In this document: one piece after another, positions 26,540 to 34,777 of the stretch
How positions within the stretch are numbered: position 1 is the stretch's first letter
Layout: each line of letters begins with the position of its first letter
Assembly: GCA_938007995.1 (NCBI GenBank)
Contig: CALLLW010000053.1
Location: 1 to 64,000 of the forward strand
Direction: 5' to 3'
Source: an uncultured Granulosicoccaceae bacterium
GTDB taxonomy: Bacteria; Pseudomonadota; Gammaproteobacteria; Granulosicoccales; Granulosicoccaceae
DNA length: 64,000 nucleotides
Program-made: the position numbers and the translations under genes
The notes under the pieces: model-generated
What the model was told of the DNA's origin: nothing
The model's input: the letters and a program-made list of their open reading frames with translations, nothing else
Database searches by the model: none

Positions 26540-28425
26540 TGGCGAAATACGAAACCATAGTCGAAGAGGACATTGATATCCTCGTTTGCGGCGCGGGCCT
26601 GGGCGGCACCGGTGCAGCATTCGAAGCCCGGTACTGGGGTCAGGACAAAAAAATCGTTATTGCTGAAAAGGCAAATATTGACCGTTCCGGCGCTGTAGCG
26701 CAGGGTCTGTATGCGATCAACTGCTACATGGGCACCCGCTTCGGTGAAAATAATCCTGAAGATCATGTTCGCTACGCGCGCATTGATTTGATGGGTATGG
26801 TCCGTGAGGATCTGCTGTTTGATATGGCACGACACGTTGATTCAACTGTGCATCAGTTTGAAGAATGGGGTCTGCCACTGATGCGTGATCCAAAGACCGG
26901 CAACTACCAGCGTGAAGGGCGCTGGCAGATCATGATCCACGGTGAGTCATATAAGCCTATCGTTGCAGAGGCCGCAAAAAAATCTGCAGACAAGGTATTC
27001 AATCGAATCTGTGTTACCCATCTTTTAATGGACGATGCACACGAAAATCGTATTGGTGGCGCTGTTGGTTTTAATGTGCGAACCGGTAACTATCACGTCT
27101 TTAAATCAAAAGCGGTTATCGTTGGAGCTGGTGGTGCATCAAACATCTTCAAGCCGCGTTCAGTCGGTGAAGGTGCCGGTCGTGTCTGGTATGCCCCATG
27201 GTCTTCAGGCTCTGCCTACGGATTGTTGATTGGCGCAGGCGCCAAAATGACGCAGATGGAAAACCGTATCGTACTTGCGCGTTTCAAAGACGGCTACGGC
27301 CCGGTTGGTGCGTACTTCCTGCACCTTAAAACCTACACTCAGAACGGTTTGGGTGAAGAGTACGAATCCAAATGGTGGCCATCACTGCAGGAGATCGTTG
27401 GTAAAGAATATCTTGACCCTGAAGTGTCGCATGCAACCCACCGCCCTATCCCCACCTGCCTGCGTAACCATGCTTTCATTCAGGAAGTTAACGCCGGACG
27501 CGGACCGATTCACATGGTCACTATGGAGGCATTCCAGGACCCGCATCTTGAAGAGATTGGCTGGCATAACTTCCTGGGCATGACAGTCGGCCAGGCGGTA
27601 CTGTGGGCTGCAACGGACGTTGATCCGAAATATGAAAACCCTGAACTCACCACGTCAGAACCTTACGTGATGGGATCTCACGCCACAGGCTGTGGTGCAT
27701 GGTGTTCCGGACCGGAAGATCTGTCGCCACCAGAATACTACTGGGGCTATAACCGCATGACCACAGTTGCCGGCTTGTTCGGTGCTGGCGATGCGGTAGG
27801 TGGTACTCCCCACGCATTCTCATCAGGATCATTTACCGAAGGTCGGCTCGCTGCCAAAGCTGCGTGTAAGTACATTGATGACGGCAAGGCTGAAGGCATT
27901 AGGGTTTCTGACGAACAGATCGAACGTCGCAGAGAAGAAGTCTACAAGCCGCTCGAGACATACAAGATCTATCGCAACGAGATCACTGCGGGTAGTGTCA
28001 ACCCTAACTACATAAATCCGCGCCAGGCGCTTGATCGACTACAGAAGTTAATGGATGAGTACGCAGGCGGTGTCACCGTCAGCTACATGACTAACGAAAA
28101 GTTGCTGAACATTGGCTTGAAAAAACTCAAGCTATTGGAAGAAGATCTTGAGAAGGTCGCGGCTGAAAACATTCACGAACTGCTGCGTGCATGGGAAATC
28201 AAGCATCGCCATCTGACCTCGGAATCTGTGGTACAGCACACCTTGTTCCGCAAGGAAACACGCTGGCCCGGCTATTACTACAGAGGTGATCATTTAAAGC
28301 TTGATGATGAAAACTGGCATGTATTAACCGTTTCACGGCGCGACCCTGAGACCGGTGAATACACCATGGAAAAAGCCCCTTGCTATCACCTGAGCGAGGT
28401 GGATGGCAAGTCAAGCGCTGCCTGA
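26539..28425 (+). CDS. aprA: adenylylsulfate reductase alpha subunit
   Basis: A 628-residue FAD enzyme of the fumarate-reductase/succinate-dehydrogenase flavoprotein superfamily. The FAD-binding start is ILVCGAGLGGTGAAFEARY. The sequences ANIDRSGAVAQGLYAINCY and EGAGRVWYAPWSSGSAYG and the C-terminal RHLTSESVVQHTLFRKETRW are typical of AprA. It catalyses reversible sulfite + AMP to adenylylsulfate. Length is normal. It follows aprB with a one-base overlap and ends at a strong terminator. The presence of AprM rather than Qmo points to the oxidative direction, though this is inference. ATP sulfurylase (sat), which would finish the pathway, is not in this window. Confidence 0.97.
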   Translation: MAKYETIVEEDIDILVCGAGLGGTGAAFEARYWGQDKKIVIAEKANIDRSGAVAQGLYAINCYMGTRFGENNPEDHVRYARIDLMGMVREDLLFDMARHVDSTVHQFEEWGLPLMRDPKTGNYQREGRWQIMIHGESYKPIVAEAAKKSADKVFNRICVTHLLMDDAHENRIGGAVGFNVRTGNYHVFKSKAVIVGAGGASNIFKPRSVGEGAGRVWYAPWSSGSAYGLLIGAGAKMTQMENRIVLARFKDGYGPVGAYFLHLKTYTQNGLGEEYESKWWPSLQEIVGKEYLDPEVSHATHRPIPTCLRNHAFIQEVNAGRGPIHMVTMEAFQDPHLEEIGWHNFLGMTVGQAVLWAATDVDPKYENPELTTSEPYVMGSHATGCGAWCSGPEDLSPPEYYWGYNRMTTVAGLFGAGDAVGGTPHAFSSGSFTEGRLAAKAACKYIDDGKAEGIRVSDEQIERRREEVYKPLETYKIYRNEITAGSVNPNYINPRQALDRLQKLMDEYAGGVTVSYMTNEKLLNIGLKKLKLLEEDLEKVAAENIHELLRAWEIKHRHLTSESVVQHTLFRKETRWPGYYYRGDHLKLDDENWHVLTVSRRDPETGEYTMEKAPCYHLSEVDGKSSAA

Positions 28426-28460
28426 TCGGTAGCATTGTTTTTGTAAACAGGCAGGTCGAC

Positions 28461-28497
28461 ACAGGGTGGATATGCTTACATATCCACCCTGTTTTTC
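28461..28497 (+). terminator. strong rho-independent terminator of aprMBA
   Basis: ACAGGGTGGATATG pairs over 14 perfect base pairs with CATATCCACCCTGT around a CTTA tetraloop, followed by TTTTC. It lies 35 bases after the aprA stop codon and ends the operon sharply. Confidence 0.93.
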
Positions 28498-28616
28498 GTT
28501 CTGAGCACAGACCGCCAGCTCCGTGGCTTTTGCGCTGCCTGGTGTTCTGGTGACACACAAGTCGGTAACACGCTGTTTACAGCATTTAATTTCACAGCGG
28601 TAACCAACCGGGATTC

Positions 28617-28973
28617 ATGATGAATATTATCGATCATACTGATGAAGAACTGGCAGCGATCGCCCATCCAATGTGGGACGATCTGATCCGTTACTCCAAT
28701 GAAGGTGAATACGGCAAATTCATTCGCAAGTTCTCATACGAAATGCTGTTCGGTTTAAACGAGGTTGAGATCGGCAAACAGTTTGCCAAAAGCGAGCTGA
28801 CCCGAAGCCTTGATCCGGAATATGATTTTATCGGCTATATCAGGCGCAACGAGCACGTCACCTGCCTGTACCGTATGCGCAGCAGCAAGCGCGAAGGCGA
28901 ATGGCTTGGTCGTATGGTGTTGGGGTACAACAAAGAAGGCGAAGTGAATATATATGGCGCTTCTATATTTTAG
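28617..28973 (+). CDS. unknown protein downstream of aprA
   Basis: A 118-residue soluble protein with a start at 28617 (ATGATG; the second ATG is equally possible) and GGGA a few bases before. Its N-terminus is DHTDEELAAIAHPMWDDLIR and the middle FIRKFSYEMLFGLNEVEIGK. I see no signal, membrane segment or cysteine pair; the mixed alpha then beta composition might suit a small NTF2-like fold, but that is a guess. It is 31 bases upstream of the SlyD-like gene on the same strand, so the two probably form an operon after the apr terminator. Confidence 0.75.
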   Translation: MMNIIDHTDEELAAIAHPMWDDLIRYSNEGEYGKFIRKFSYEMLFGLNEVEIGKQFAKSELTRSLDPEYDFIGYIRRNEHVTCLYRMRSSKREGEWLGRMVLGYNKEGEVNIYGASIF

Positions 28974-29003
28974 AGATGTACCGGGACTAAAAGGCTTAAC
29001 GTA

Positions 29004-29546
29004 ATGAGTGAAGCACCAATGGAAGATCCGATCGGTGATGGCAAACTGGTTGAACTGATGTACAAAGTCATCGACGCAAAAACAAAAAGCGTACTGACCG
29101 AAGTCGAATACCCGATTGGTTACGTCCATGGCGTTAACGCCATACTGGCACCACCGGTAATGAATGAACTCGAGGGCAAGCTGCCCGGTGATGTTATCGA
29201 AGTACCGATAGACTGCAATACGTTGTTTGGCCCACGCGATGAAACGCTGGTGCTGACCGAACTACTTGAAAACGTGCCGGAAGAATACCGTGAGCTCGGT
29301 ACCTCAATTTTGATGGAAAGTGAAAGCGGCAACACTAAGACATTTATCGTCACGCGGGTTGACGATAAAACCATCACGATCGATGGCAACAATCCGCTCT
29401 GCGGCCGTGAAGTGATATTCAAGCTCAACATCATGACCGTACGGGATGCGACCGAGGAAGAAGTCGCCTACGGTGGACCACTAAACGCTGACCCGGATAT
29501 CACTGACATCGTCGGCCACAAGCAGACCACTAAACCGGTTCACTAA
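29004..29546 (+). CDS. SlyD-like FKBP-type peptidyl-prolyl isomerase
   Basis: A 180-residue protein with an FKBP-with-IF-domain layout like SlyD. The N-terminus has VELMYKVIDAKTKSVLTEVE and YPIGYVHG; the middle IF-like insert holds the DCNTLFGPRDE segment; the C-terminal part has DGNNPLCGREVIFKL followed by VRDATEEE, the typical SlyD closing motif. It lacks the His-rich metal-binding tail of E. coli SlyD but ends GHKQTTKPVH. SlyD proteins assist folding and nickel or other metal delivery. Placed just after apr and the unknown 118-residue gene, it may help fold an exported or cofactor-bearing sulfur enzyme; that is inference. Confidence 0.85.
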   Translation: MSEAPMEDPIGDGKLVELMYKVIDAKTKSVLTEVEYPIGYVHGVNAILAPPVMNELEGKLPGDVIEVPIDCNTLFGPRDETLVLTELLENVPEEYRELGTSILMESESGNTKTFIVTRVDDKTITIDGNNPLCGREVIFKLNIMTVRDATEEEVAYGGPLNADPDITDIVGHKQTTKPVH

Positions 29547-29576
29547 TGCACCTTACGCACAGTATTGTAATTAGCT

Positions 29577-30752
29577 ATGGCGTTGACAGTAGCCATTGCG
29601 GTGGCTATGACAGTAGCTATGACTCTGGCGGAGCTTACTGACTTGCCACAGCATCTGTACGCAGAAACACTACTGTCACCGGGCCTCGGCGTCACTCTGC
29701 AATGGCGTTATCAAAATAACGGCCGTGATCTGCTCGCCATCATGGACAGGGAATCACCGGTCTACGGTGCACTGGGTCAGGCAATCGATCGATTTGAACG
29801 TACCGTGTTTGATCTGGCACCTGACAAACCGACACTGATCGAATGGGCCAACGCGCAAGACACATTACAGGATGCAGCGGATCGAAGAGAACTGAGACTC
29901 GGCGGTGCGCATGTTTTTCAACAATCTATCGAGTTGTTGCAAGGCATGCAAATGATGACCGACCGGGAGACTGATCCATCAGGCTTATCCGCTATTCACC
30001 ATAACATCGGTGATGTCATGGGCCTTATCGGTCAGCGCAGCGGTAGCAGCCATTTCCTGGAGCAGGCAGCACTTTCATACGAACAGGCGCTCGAAATTCG
30101 CACAGAACAAACAACACCACTGGAATGGGCCCAGACTACCTTTAACATGGGTATTGTTATGCATGCGATTGGTCAGCTTGAAAATGACAACCGCATGTTA
30201 AAGCAGGCACATCAAACCTACACACAGGCCGCAACGAGGCTGCCGAAGAACGAAGTACCGGAAGACTGGTCAGAGGCACTTTGCTGCATTGGTATCGTGC
30301 TATACCAGCTCGGTGCGCAACGACGCGGTGCTCGAACTCTGGAGCAATCACTGGTGGCATTTCGCAATGCACTGAGTGAGCGCAGCAAGGATAAAAATCG
30401 CTTTGCATGGATCATCACGCAAAACAACGTTGCGGCAACTCTGCAGGGCCTGGGCATCCATGAAGAAGATATCGGCTCACTGGAAGCATCTGTCCCCGTG
30501 TATGAAGAAGTACTTAAAGAAATCAAGCAGGATGAGCTGCCATTGATTCATGCTGTGATCAATGCAAATCGGGCATCAGCCTTACTGGCATTAGCTAACG
30601 AGTCTGATTATCTGGACATGGCAGAAACCGCGCTGGCAGAATTTGAATCTATACAGGCGATCCTGCAGGAAACTGATTACAAAAACTATCAACAACAAGT
30701 ACTGGAAAGGATCACTGAATCCAGACAGTTAGTTGATTCTCTGCAGGTATAA
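29577..30752 (+). CDS. TPR-like repeat protein
   Basis: A 391-residue helical repeat protein. At least five repeats carry a W/A-N-G pattern: EWANAQDTLQDAAD, IHHNIGDVMGLIGQ, EWAQTTFNMGIVMHAIG, DWSEALCCIGIVLYQLG and AWIITQNNVAATLQGLG. These spacings of roughly 50 residues fit tetratricopeptide repeats of the kind used for protein-protein scaffolding. The first 20 residues (MALTVAIAVAMTVAMTLAEL) are low complexity and may be a start artefact; the ATG at 29577 has no ribosome binding site. It is 30 bases after the SlyD-like gene and probably co-transcribed. Confidence 0.75.
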   Translation: MALTVAIAVAMTVAMTLAELTDLPQHLYAETLLSPGLGVTLQWRYQNNGRDLLAIMDRESPVYGALGQAIDRFERTVFDLAPDKPTLIEWANAQDTLQDAADRRELRLGGAHVFQQSIELLQGMQMMTDRETDPSGLSAIHHNIGDVMGLIGQRSGSSHFLEQAALSYEQALEIRTEQTTPLEWAQTTFNMGIVMHAIGQLENDNRMLKQAHQTYTQAATRLPKNEVPEDWSEALCCIGIVLYQLGAQRRGARTLEQSLVAFRNALSERSKDKNRFAWIITQNNVAATLQGLGIHEEDIGSLEASVPVYEEVLKEIKQDELPLIHAVINANRASALLALANESDYLDMAETALAEFESIQAILQETDYKNYQQQVLERITESRQLVDSLQV

Positions 30753-30756
30753 CGTT

Positions 30757-31611
30757 TTGGCTAACATCAGAACATTTTCCAAAAAGCTTTTACCACCCTA
30801 TTCCGGCCAGGTACAGGTTGCCGAATCGAACACCTATCGTGCGCTGACTATAGACGGACAGATCTGGGAGATTCAGTATGTCAAGCGTAGTCACGTCAGA
30901 GTGGCAACGCTAAGCAGCAAGGAGATTAATACCTACGCTGCCAATCCTGCTTTGATGCAGCAGGAAATTGTTGATGATCAAATTATCGAGATGCTTGGTT
31001 TTCTGGCGCAGGTGTCTCTGCCATTCCCGAGCGCCGATCACTACGAATACTGGCTGCTTGATGCAGCAGAAGAAAAGCCGCTGGCGCTGATTTTTTCATG
31101 CACTGAGAGTACACAGATTGAAAAATTCCCGGCCCGTGCTGAATGGACAGCGTTACCTGCCGCGGTGATGCCGGTGGTAAAAACAGAAGCAGAAGAAAAA
31201 GATCAAACGCCACCGGTTAACTACCGCCTTGAGCTACTTGTTTCAGAAAGAGCCGGTACCAAACGCAAGGCGGCATGGTTTAACCGCGATGACCATGATC
31301 ACGGCAAATTTCCCGCCTGCCTGATACGTGAAGACTGGCCTGATTCAGCAAGTCAGGCACTTTGCTTGCGATACATAGAAAGACAGGCACCGCGTTTGCT
31401 GATGCTTCACGAACTGACAGAAACCACCCGGTCAAGGCTTGAGTCGTATTCCCGATCTCAGGCGATGGAGGTCGCCCGATTCAGCCACCTGTACCCGGAG
31501 ATTGTAGATCAGGAATTAATCAATTCACTTCGGGTTGAGGCTCGACTACGATCCGCCACAGAACCAGCACCTGCGATTAATGGCCGCCGTGACGGAATTT
31601 TGTATGTATGA
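30757..31611 (+). CDS. unknown protein following the TPR gene
   Basis: A 284-residue protein without a recognisable domain. It opens ANIRTFSKKLLPPYSGQVQV and includes RALTIDGQIWEIQYVKR and KRKAAWFNRDDHDHGKFPAC. No signal peptide or membrane span is visible, so it should be cytoplasmic. A TTG at 30757 with AGGT upstream is the likely start; another TTG at 30733 would overlap the TPR gene by 20 bases. It is the last larger gene of the group 28617-31611 on this strand. Confidence 0.7.
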   Translation: MANIRTFSKKLLPPYSGQVQVAESNTYRALTIDGQIWEIQYVKRSHVRVATLSSKEINTYAANPALMQQEIVDDQIIEMLGFLAQVSLPFPSADHYEYWLLDAAEEKPLALIFSCTESTQIEKFPARAEWTALPAAVMPVVKTEAEEKDQTPPVNYRLELLVSERAGTKRKAAWFNRDDHDHGKFPACLIREDWPDSASQALCLRYIERQAPRLLMLHELTETTRSRLESYSRSQAMEVARFSHLYPEIVDQELINSLRVEARLRSATEPAPAINGRRDGILYV

Positions 31612-31634
31612 TCACTGCAAGCGTCGGGCGCCCT

Positions 31635-31730
31635 GAAATTTGCATTTAACCCGAGCCCGAATTTGCATTTACCTTGAACTGTGAATTTGCAATTACCTTG
31701 AACCCTGGATTTGCAATTACCTTGAACAAT
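31635..31730. repeat. tandem array of four 23-25 bp units
   Basis: Units start at 31635, 31659, 31683 and 31708. The core is GAATTTGCAATTACCTTGAAC; the first copy is the most diverged. It follows the unknown gene by 24 bases. Read on the other strand the units encode VQGNCKF-like heptads in an open frame, but no start or ribosome binding site supports a gene. Confidence 0.85.
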
Positions 31731-31790
31731 GAGAAAATCGGCGTCGAGATAATCCCGCACGCATTACCACATTAACCATGAGATAAAAAA

Positions 31791-31952
31791 ATGAGTGAAC
31801 CTAAAAAAGAACGCCCGGTTGTGCCGGAAGGCCAGTCACAATACGTGAAAACCACGCAGATGAAGCCGAATGAAAAAGGTTTTGTCGGGTATAAAACCGA
31901 GTGGGAATCTTTTCAAAAAGAGAAGCCCTACGAGCCACCTAAAGCGCCGTAG
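31791..31952 (+). CDS. small hydrophilic protein, 53 residues
   Basis: An ORF from ATG 31791 to TAG 31952 encodes a highly charged protein. Lys, Glu and Pro are abundant, as in SEPKKERPVVPEGQSQYVK and the end PYEPPKAP. There are no cysteines and no membrane segment. GAGAT lies seven bases before the ATG. The amino-acid composition looks like a real protein rather than chance, but I cannot name it. Confidence 0.5.
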   Translation: MSEPKKERPVVPEGQSQYVKTTQMKPNEKGFVGYKTEWESFQKEKPYEPPKAP

Positions 31953-32089
31953 CACCCAGTGATATCAAGCCGGGCTTGCCAGCAGGAGCGGATAGCAGAA
32001 TCTGTTGGCAACTCTGCCACCACACTCAAAAAGCTGAATCAACTGATCAGGCTGAACCAGAAGCCGATCATTTAAATAGACAAGCCGGC

Positions 32090-32110
32090 GCAGGCCAAAT
32101 CATGGCCTGC
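32090..32110. terminator. hairpin between convergent genes
   Basis: GCAGGCC pairs with GGCCTGC around a seven-base loop between the 53-residue ORF and the Kelch gene. Neither direction shows a clear T-run, so it is at best a weak bidirectional terminator. Confidence 0.35.
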
Positions 32111-32153
32111 ACCAATCGGTTGAGAAGTGGGTAGATTTTAGTTACTACCAATA

Positions 32154-34520
32154 CTATCCGGCATTCACTCTTTTTCTGCGCACGAAGCAGATCAATAACA
32201 ACAATAGAAACTTATCCACTGACCCTGATCCTGAAGTTCTGGTGGAGGAGTTATCAGCAGTATTTGATTGAACTTCGACATCGACGGTACTAACCGATTC
32301 AACCTCGGTACTCACTGATGTGTTATCAGTAATTCCGGTCTCACCCGAGGCATCGTCGTCAATGGTCACAGCGGCATTGTCAGAGTCGTTGTTTTCAACG
32401 TTACCAGGCTGCTCAGTAGACACGCTATTTTCAGCAACCGAACCGCGATCAACTGTTGACTCAGCTACGTCGCTGGACACTTTGCTCTCGTCCTCAGTAT
32501 CTATAATCACGGCGTCACTGGTAACGTTATTGTCTGTAACATTTGCCACTTCAGAGTTATCAACGCTGTCGATAGCATCATTTTGTATTTGGTTATCAGC
32601 CGCGGATGCATTAACCGACGAATTATTACCAAAGCCAGGAGGACGGTAACCCGGATCAGTCGTCAGCAATATTTTGTCTATAGCCAGACCATCTTCTCTC
32701 ATCCATAGATTAACCGCATGGATGCCAGCTGAGGGTACGTTGAGGGTTGCCCGTACACCATCCCGTGTGCTGTTACTCCAGTTCCAGCCGGTCGGAAAAC
32801 TGTTTATTTTATCCGCAGTGGCAGACAATTCATTGTTCAAGCCGGCATGAAGACTATCGCTCTTACCCTCTCCACGAATAGTGTCTCCCCAGCCTAGCAC
32901 CCATAGGTACCATGTTCCAGATCGATCAAAGTTAGCAAAGTACGATAATGACGGGCTGTTTACAGCGCTGTTGAGCAACTTACCACTGTCTGGAGTAGTC
33001 ACCATTGAGGCATTATTACTGTCACCAGGGAGATTCGCAGATACCCACTTGTGTGTTCCAGCGATGACATTCGTATCAAAAAACTCGGCCTCAAACACTA
33101 CCAGCCCTGGTGTCTGGTTCGCGTTAGCACCATCGTTCGTCACTGTTTCATTTACAGCAACAGAAGTTGAACCATCGGTGTTTGATTCAGAGTTTGGCTG
33201 CGGCGCTGGTTGTGTTTCTTGTTGTGGCTCTGGCTCTTTTTGCGGCTCTGGTTGTGTTTCTTGTTCTTGTTCTTGCTCTGGTTGTAGCTCTGGCTGCACA
33301 ACTGGATTCTCAATAGCTACAGGCTCATCTACATCAGCTACAGGTGTACTGTCCGCAGAATCGAGCAACAACGGCGCCATGTCAGTAGCGTAAGTAACAA
33401 GACTCGGAATCGTAGCTGGTGCACCACCGGTGCTGACTATCAACTGATCATCAATGACTCGCGCTACCGGTGCCAGCAGTGCCTGCGGTAGTTCTGCAAC
33501 CGTATCCCAGTCATCATTCGCAGGATCGTAGCGATAAACCTTGTTGCCACTGGTCGCACCTCCAACAACATAAATAGCGCCTTTGTGTACAAAAGTCGAT
33601 GGCTCTATATGTGATTGCACCGCGGGCAGACTGGCTACTTGTGTCCAGGTGTTTGTCTGTGGATTAAACTTGTGCACCAGGTTGGTATCCGGTGTTCCTG
33701 CACCACAACCGTCATGCGTGAACTGGCCACCTATCGCATAGATAAGCCCGTTAAAAACTACTGTCGCAAAGTGGTTGCGCGGAACGGGCATTGGGGCAAT
33801 ACCGGAGATATCACTCCAGCCCTGTCCGGGCCTGTCAAGATCATAGACATAGTGATTCGCAACATCACAGGACGCCTTCGCATCAAGCCCGCCAAACCAG
33901 TGTATCCGATTACCAACCAGCGCCGCACCGCCTGCAGCTACAGGCACTGGCAACTTAGGGCCGGCTGACCACTGTTTACTATCAAAGTTAAACTTCCACA
34001 CATTTGCGGTCACCGCACCGGGATGATTGCCAATACGCCCACCAAGCATCCACGCTTCATTGCCAATCACTACAAACCCGTTGTGTGTTACTGCATTGCC
34101 TTTGGCAATTGATGTGTTGCTGATTACCGACCAGGTCTGAGTACCAGCATCGAATTTCTCTACGGCAGGTTCAACATCTATGCCTTTACCAAATCCGTTA
34201 AATACATATAAGTCATCACGATACTGTACAACCGTCGACTCAAAACGCGGGTTTTTAATATTGGGTAATACGGTCCACGACTGAGCATCCACAGGATTCG
34301 CCGCTGCAAGAACAGGCTCATCGCTTCCGTAATAGTTGTCTGCCGTATCACGGCGCACAGAAGTGTTGTCACTAAATGGAACACCATCTGATGTAGATGA
34401 CGAGCGCTCAGCATCGAGCTTGTCATCCAGCTGACTTGTCATTTGATACGCGAGCCACGGCGCGCATACTACGCCAATTACAGCCAGCGCTCTCGCAGCT
34501 GTTCCTGTGAAGTAGTTCAT
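32154..34520 (-). CDS. large Kelch-repeat surface protein with carbohydrate-binding domain and C-terminal sorting-like tail
   Basis: A 788-residue exported protein. The N-terminal MNYFTGTAARALAVIGVV is a signal segment. Residues about 75-370 hold Kelch repeats (for example YVFNGFGKG, WMLGGRIGN, IYAIGGQFT, IYVVGGATSG). A Gln/Glu/Pro-rich linker (about 395-440) leads to a module that opens VVFEAEFFDTN and ends WMREDGLAIDKILLT, like the CBM-type modules at the end of GH115 enzymes. An acidic Asn/Ser-rich stretch follows. The tail at 764-788 has a GSGS motif, ten hydrophobic residues and RRKR, resembling GlyGly-CTERM sorting signals. The ATG at 34520 follows GGAAGGGAC. It is likely to bind polysaccharide at the surface. 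Confidence 0.8.
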   Translation of the reverse strand: MNYFTGTAARALAVIGVVCAPWLAYQMTSQLDDKLDAERSSSTSDGVPFSDNTSVRRDTADNYYGSDEPVLAAANPVDAQSWTVLPNIKNPRFESTVVQYRDDLYVFNGFGKGIDVEPAVEKFDAGTQTWSVISNTSIAKGNAVTHNGFVVIGNEAWMLGGRIGNHPGAVTANVWKFNFDSKQWSAGPKLPVPVAAGGAALVGNRIHWFGGLDAKASCDVANHYVYDLDRPGQGWSDISGIAPMPVPRNHFATVVFNGLIYAIGGQFTHDGCGAGTPDTNLVHKFNPQTNTWTQVASLPAVQSHIEPSTFVHKGAIYVVGGATSGNKVYRYDPANDDWDTVAELPQALLAPVARVIDDQLIVSTGGAPATIPSLVTYATDMAPLLLDSADSTPVADVDEPVAIENPVVQPELQPEQEQEQETQPEPQKEPEPQQETQPAPQPNSESNTDGSTSVAVNETVTNDGANANQTPGLVVFEAEFFDTNVIAGTHKWVSANLPGDSNNASMVTTPDSGKLLNSAVNSPSLSYFANFDRSGTWYLWVLGWGDTIRGEGKSDSLHAGLNNELSATADKINSFPTGWNWSNSTRDGVRATLNVPSAGIHAVNLWMREDGLAIDKILLTTDPGYRPPGFGNNSSVNASAADNQIQNDAIDSVDNSEVANVTDNNVTSDAVIIDTEDESKVSSDVAESTVDRGSVAENSVSTEQPGNVENNDSDNAAVTIDDDASGETGITDNTSVSTEVESVSTVDVEVQSNTADNSSTRTSGSGSVDKFLLLLLICFVRRKRVNAG

Positions 34521-34571
34521 ATCTGTCCCTTCCACACTACGTAGAACTGAAAAATTCAGCAGCAACCGGAC

Positions 34572-34750
34572 TTAATTGCCAGGTTCCCAGAGACAGCGTA
34601 TCGGCAGAAATGAATACTCTTTAGGCCAGGTGCCTTTGGTATTCAAAAAATCAATTGCGTTGTTACCCAAATCGGGCTTAACAGAGTTATACAAAAGGAA
34701 ACTTGAAGAGTCAGACTCCCACGGAAATCTGGATTGCATCACAGGCCAAA
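34572..34750 (-). pseudogene. C-terminal fragment resembling DUF1566/Lcl-type domain
   Basis: About 58 residues read leftward include ESDSSSFLLYNSVKPDLGN and, later, TWPKEYSFLPIRCLWE, recalling the W-S-S...vRC ending of DUF1566/Lcl C-terminal domains. No start, ribosome binding site or upstream half is present, because the SMP-30 gene begins at 34778. It may be the tail of a lost gene related to the exported protein downstream. Identification is tentative. Confidence 0.35.
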
Positions 34751-34777
34751 ACAGTGGCCAGATCAGTGGCTGGCACA

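Noticed and set aside
31509-31760. Leftward ORF encoding VQGNCKF repeats
   Set aside because: It arises from the tandem array and overlaps the end of a better supported gene; unit lengths of 23-25 bp do not preserve a frame.
32320-33393. Rightward Ser/Thr/Cys-rich ORFs over the Kelch gene
   Set aside because: Shadows of the low-complexity region of the gene on the other strand.
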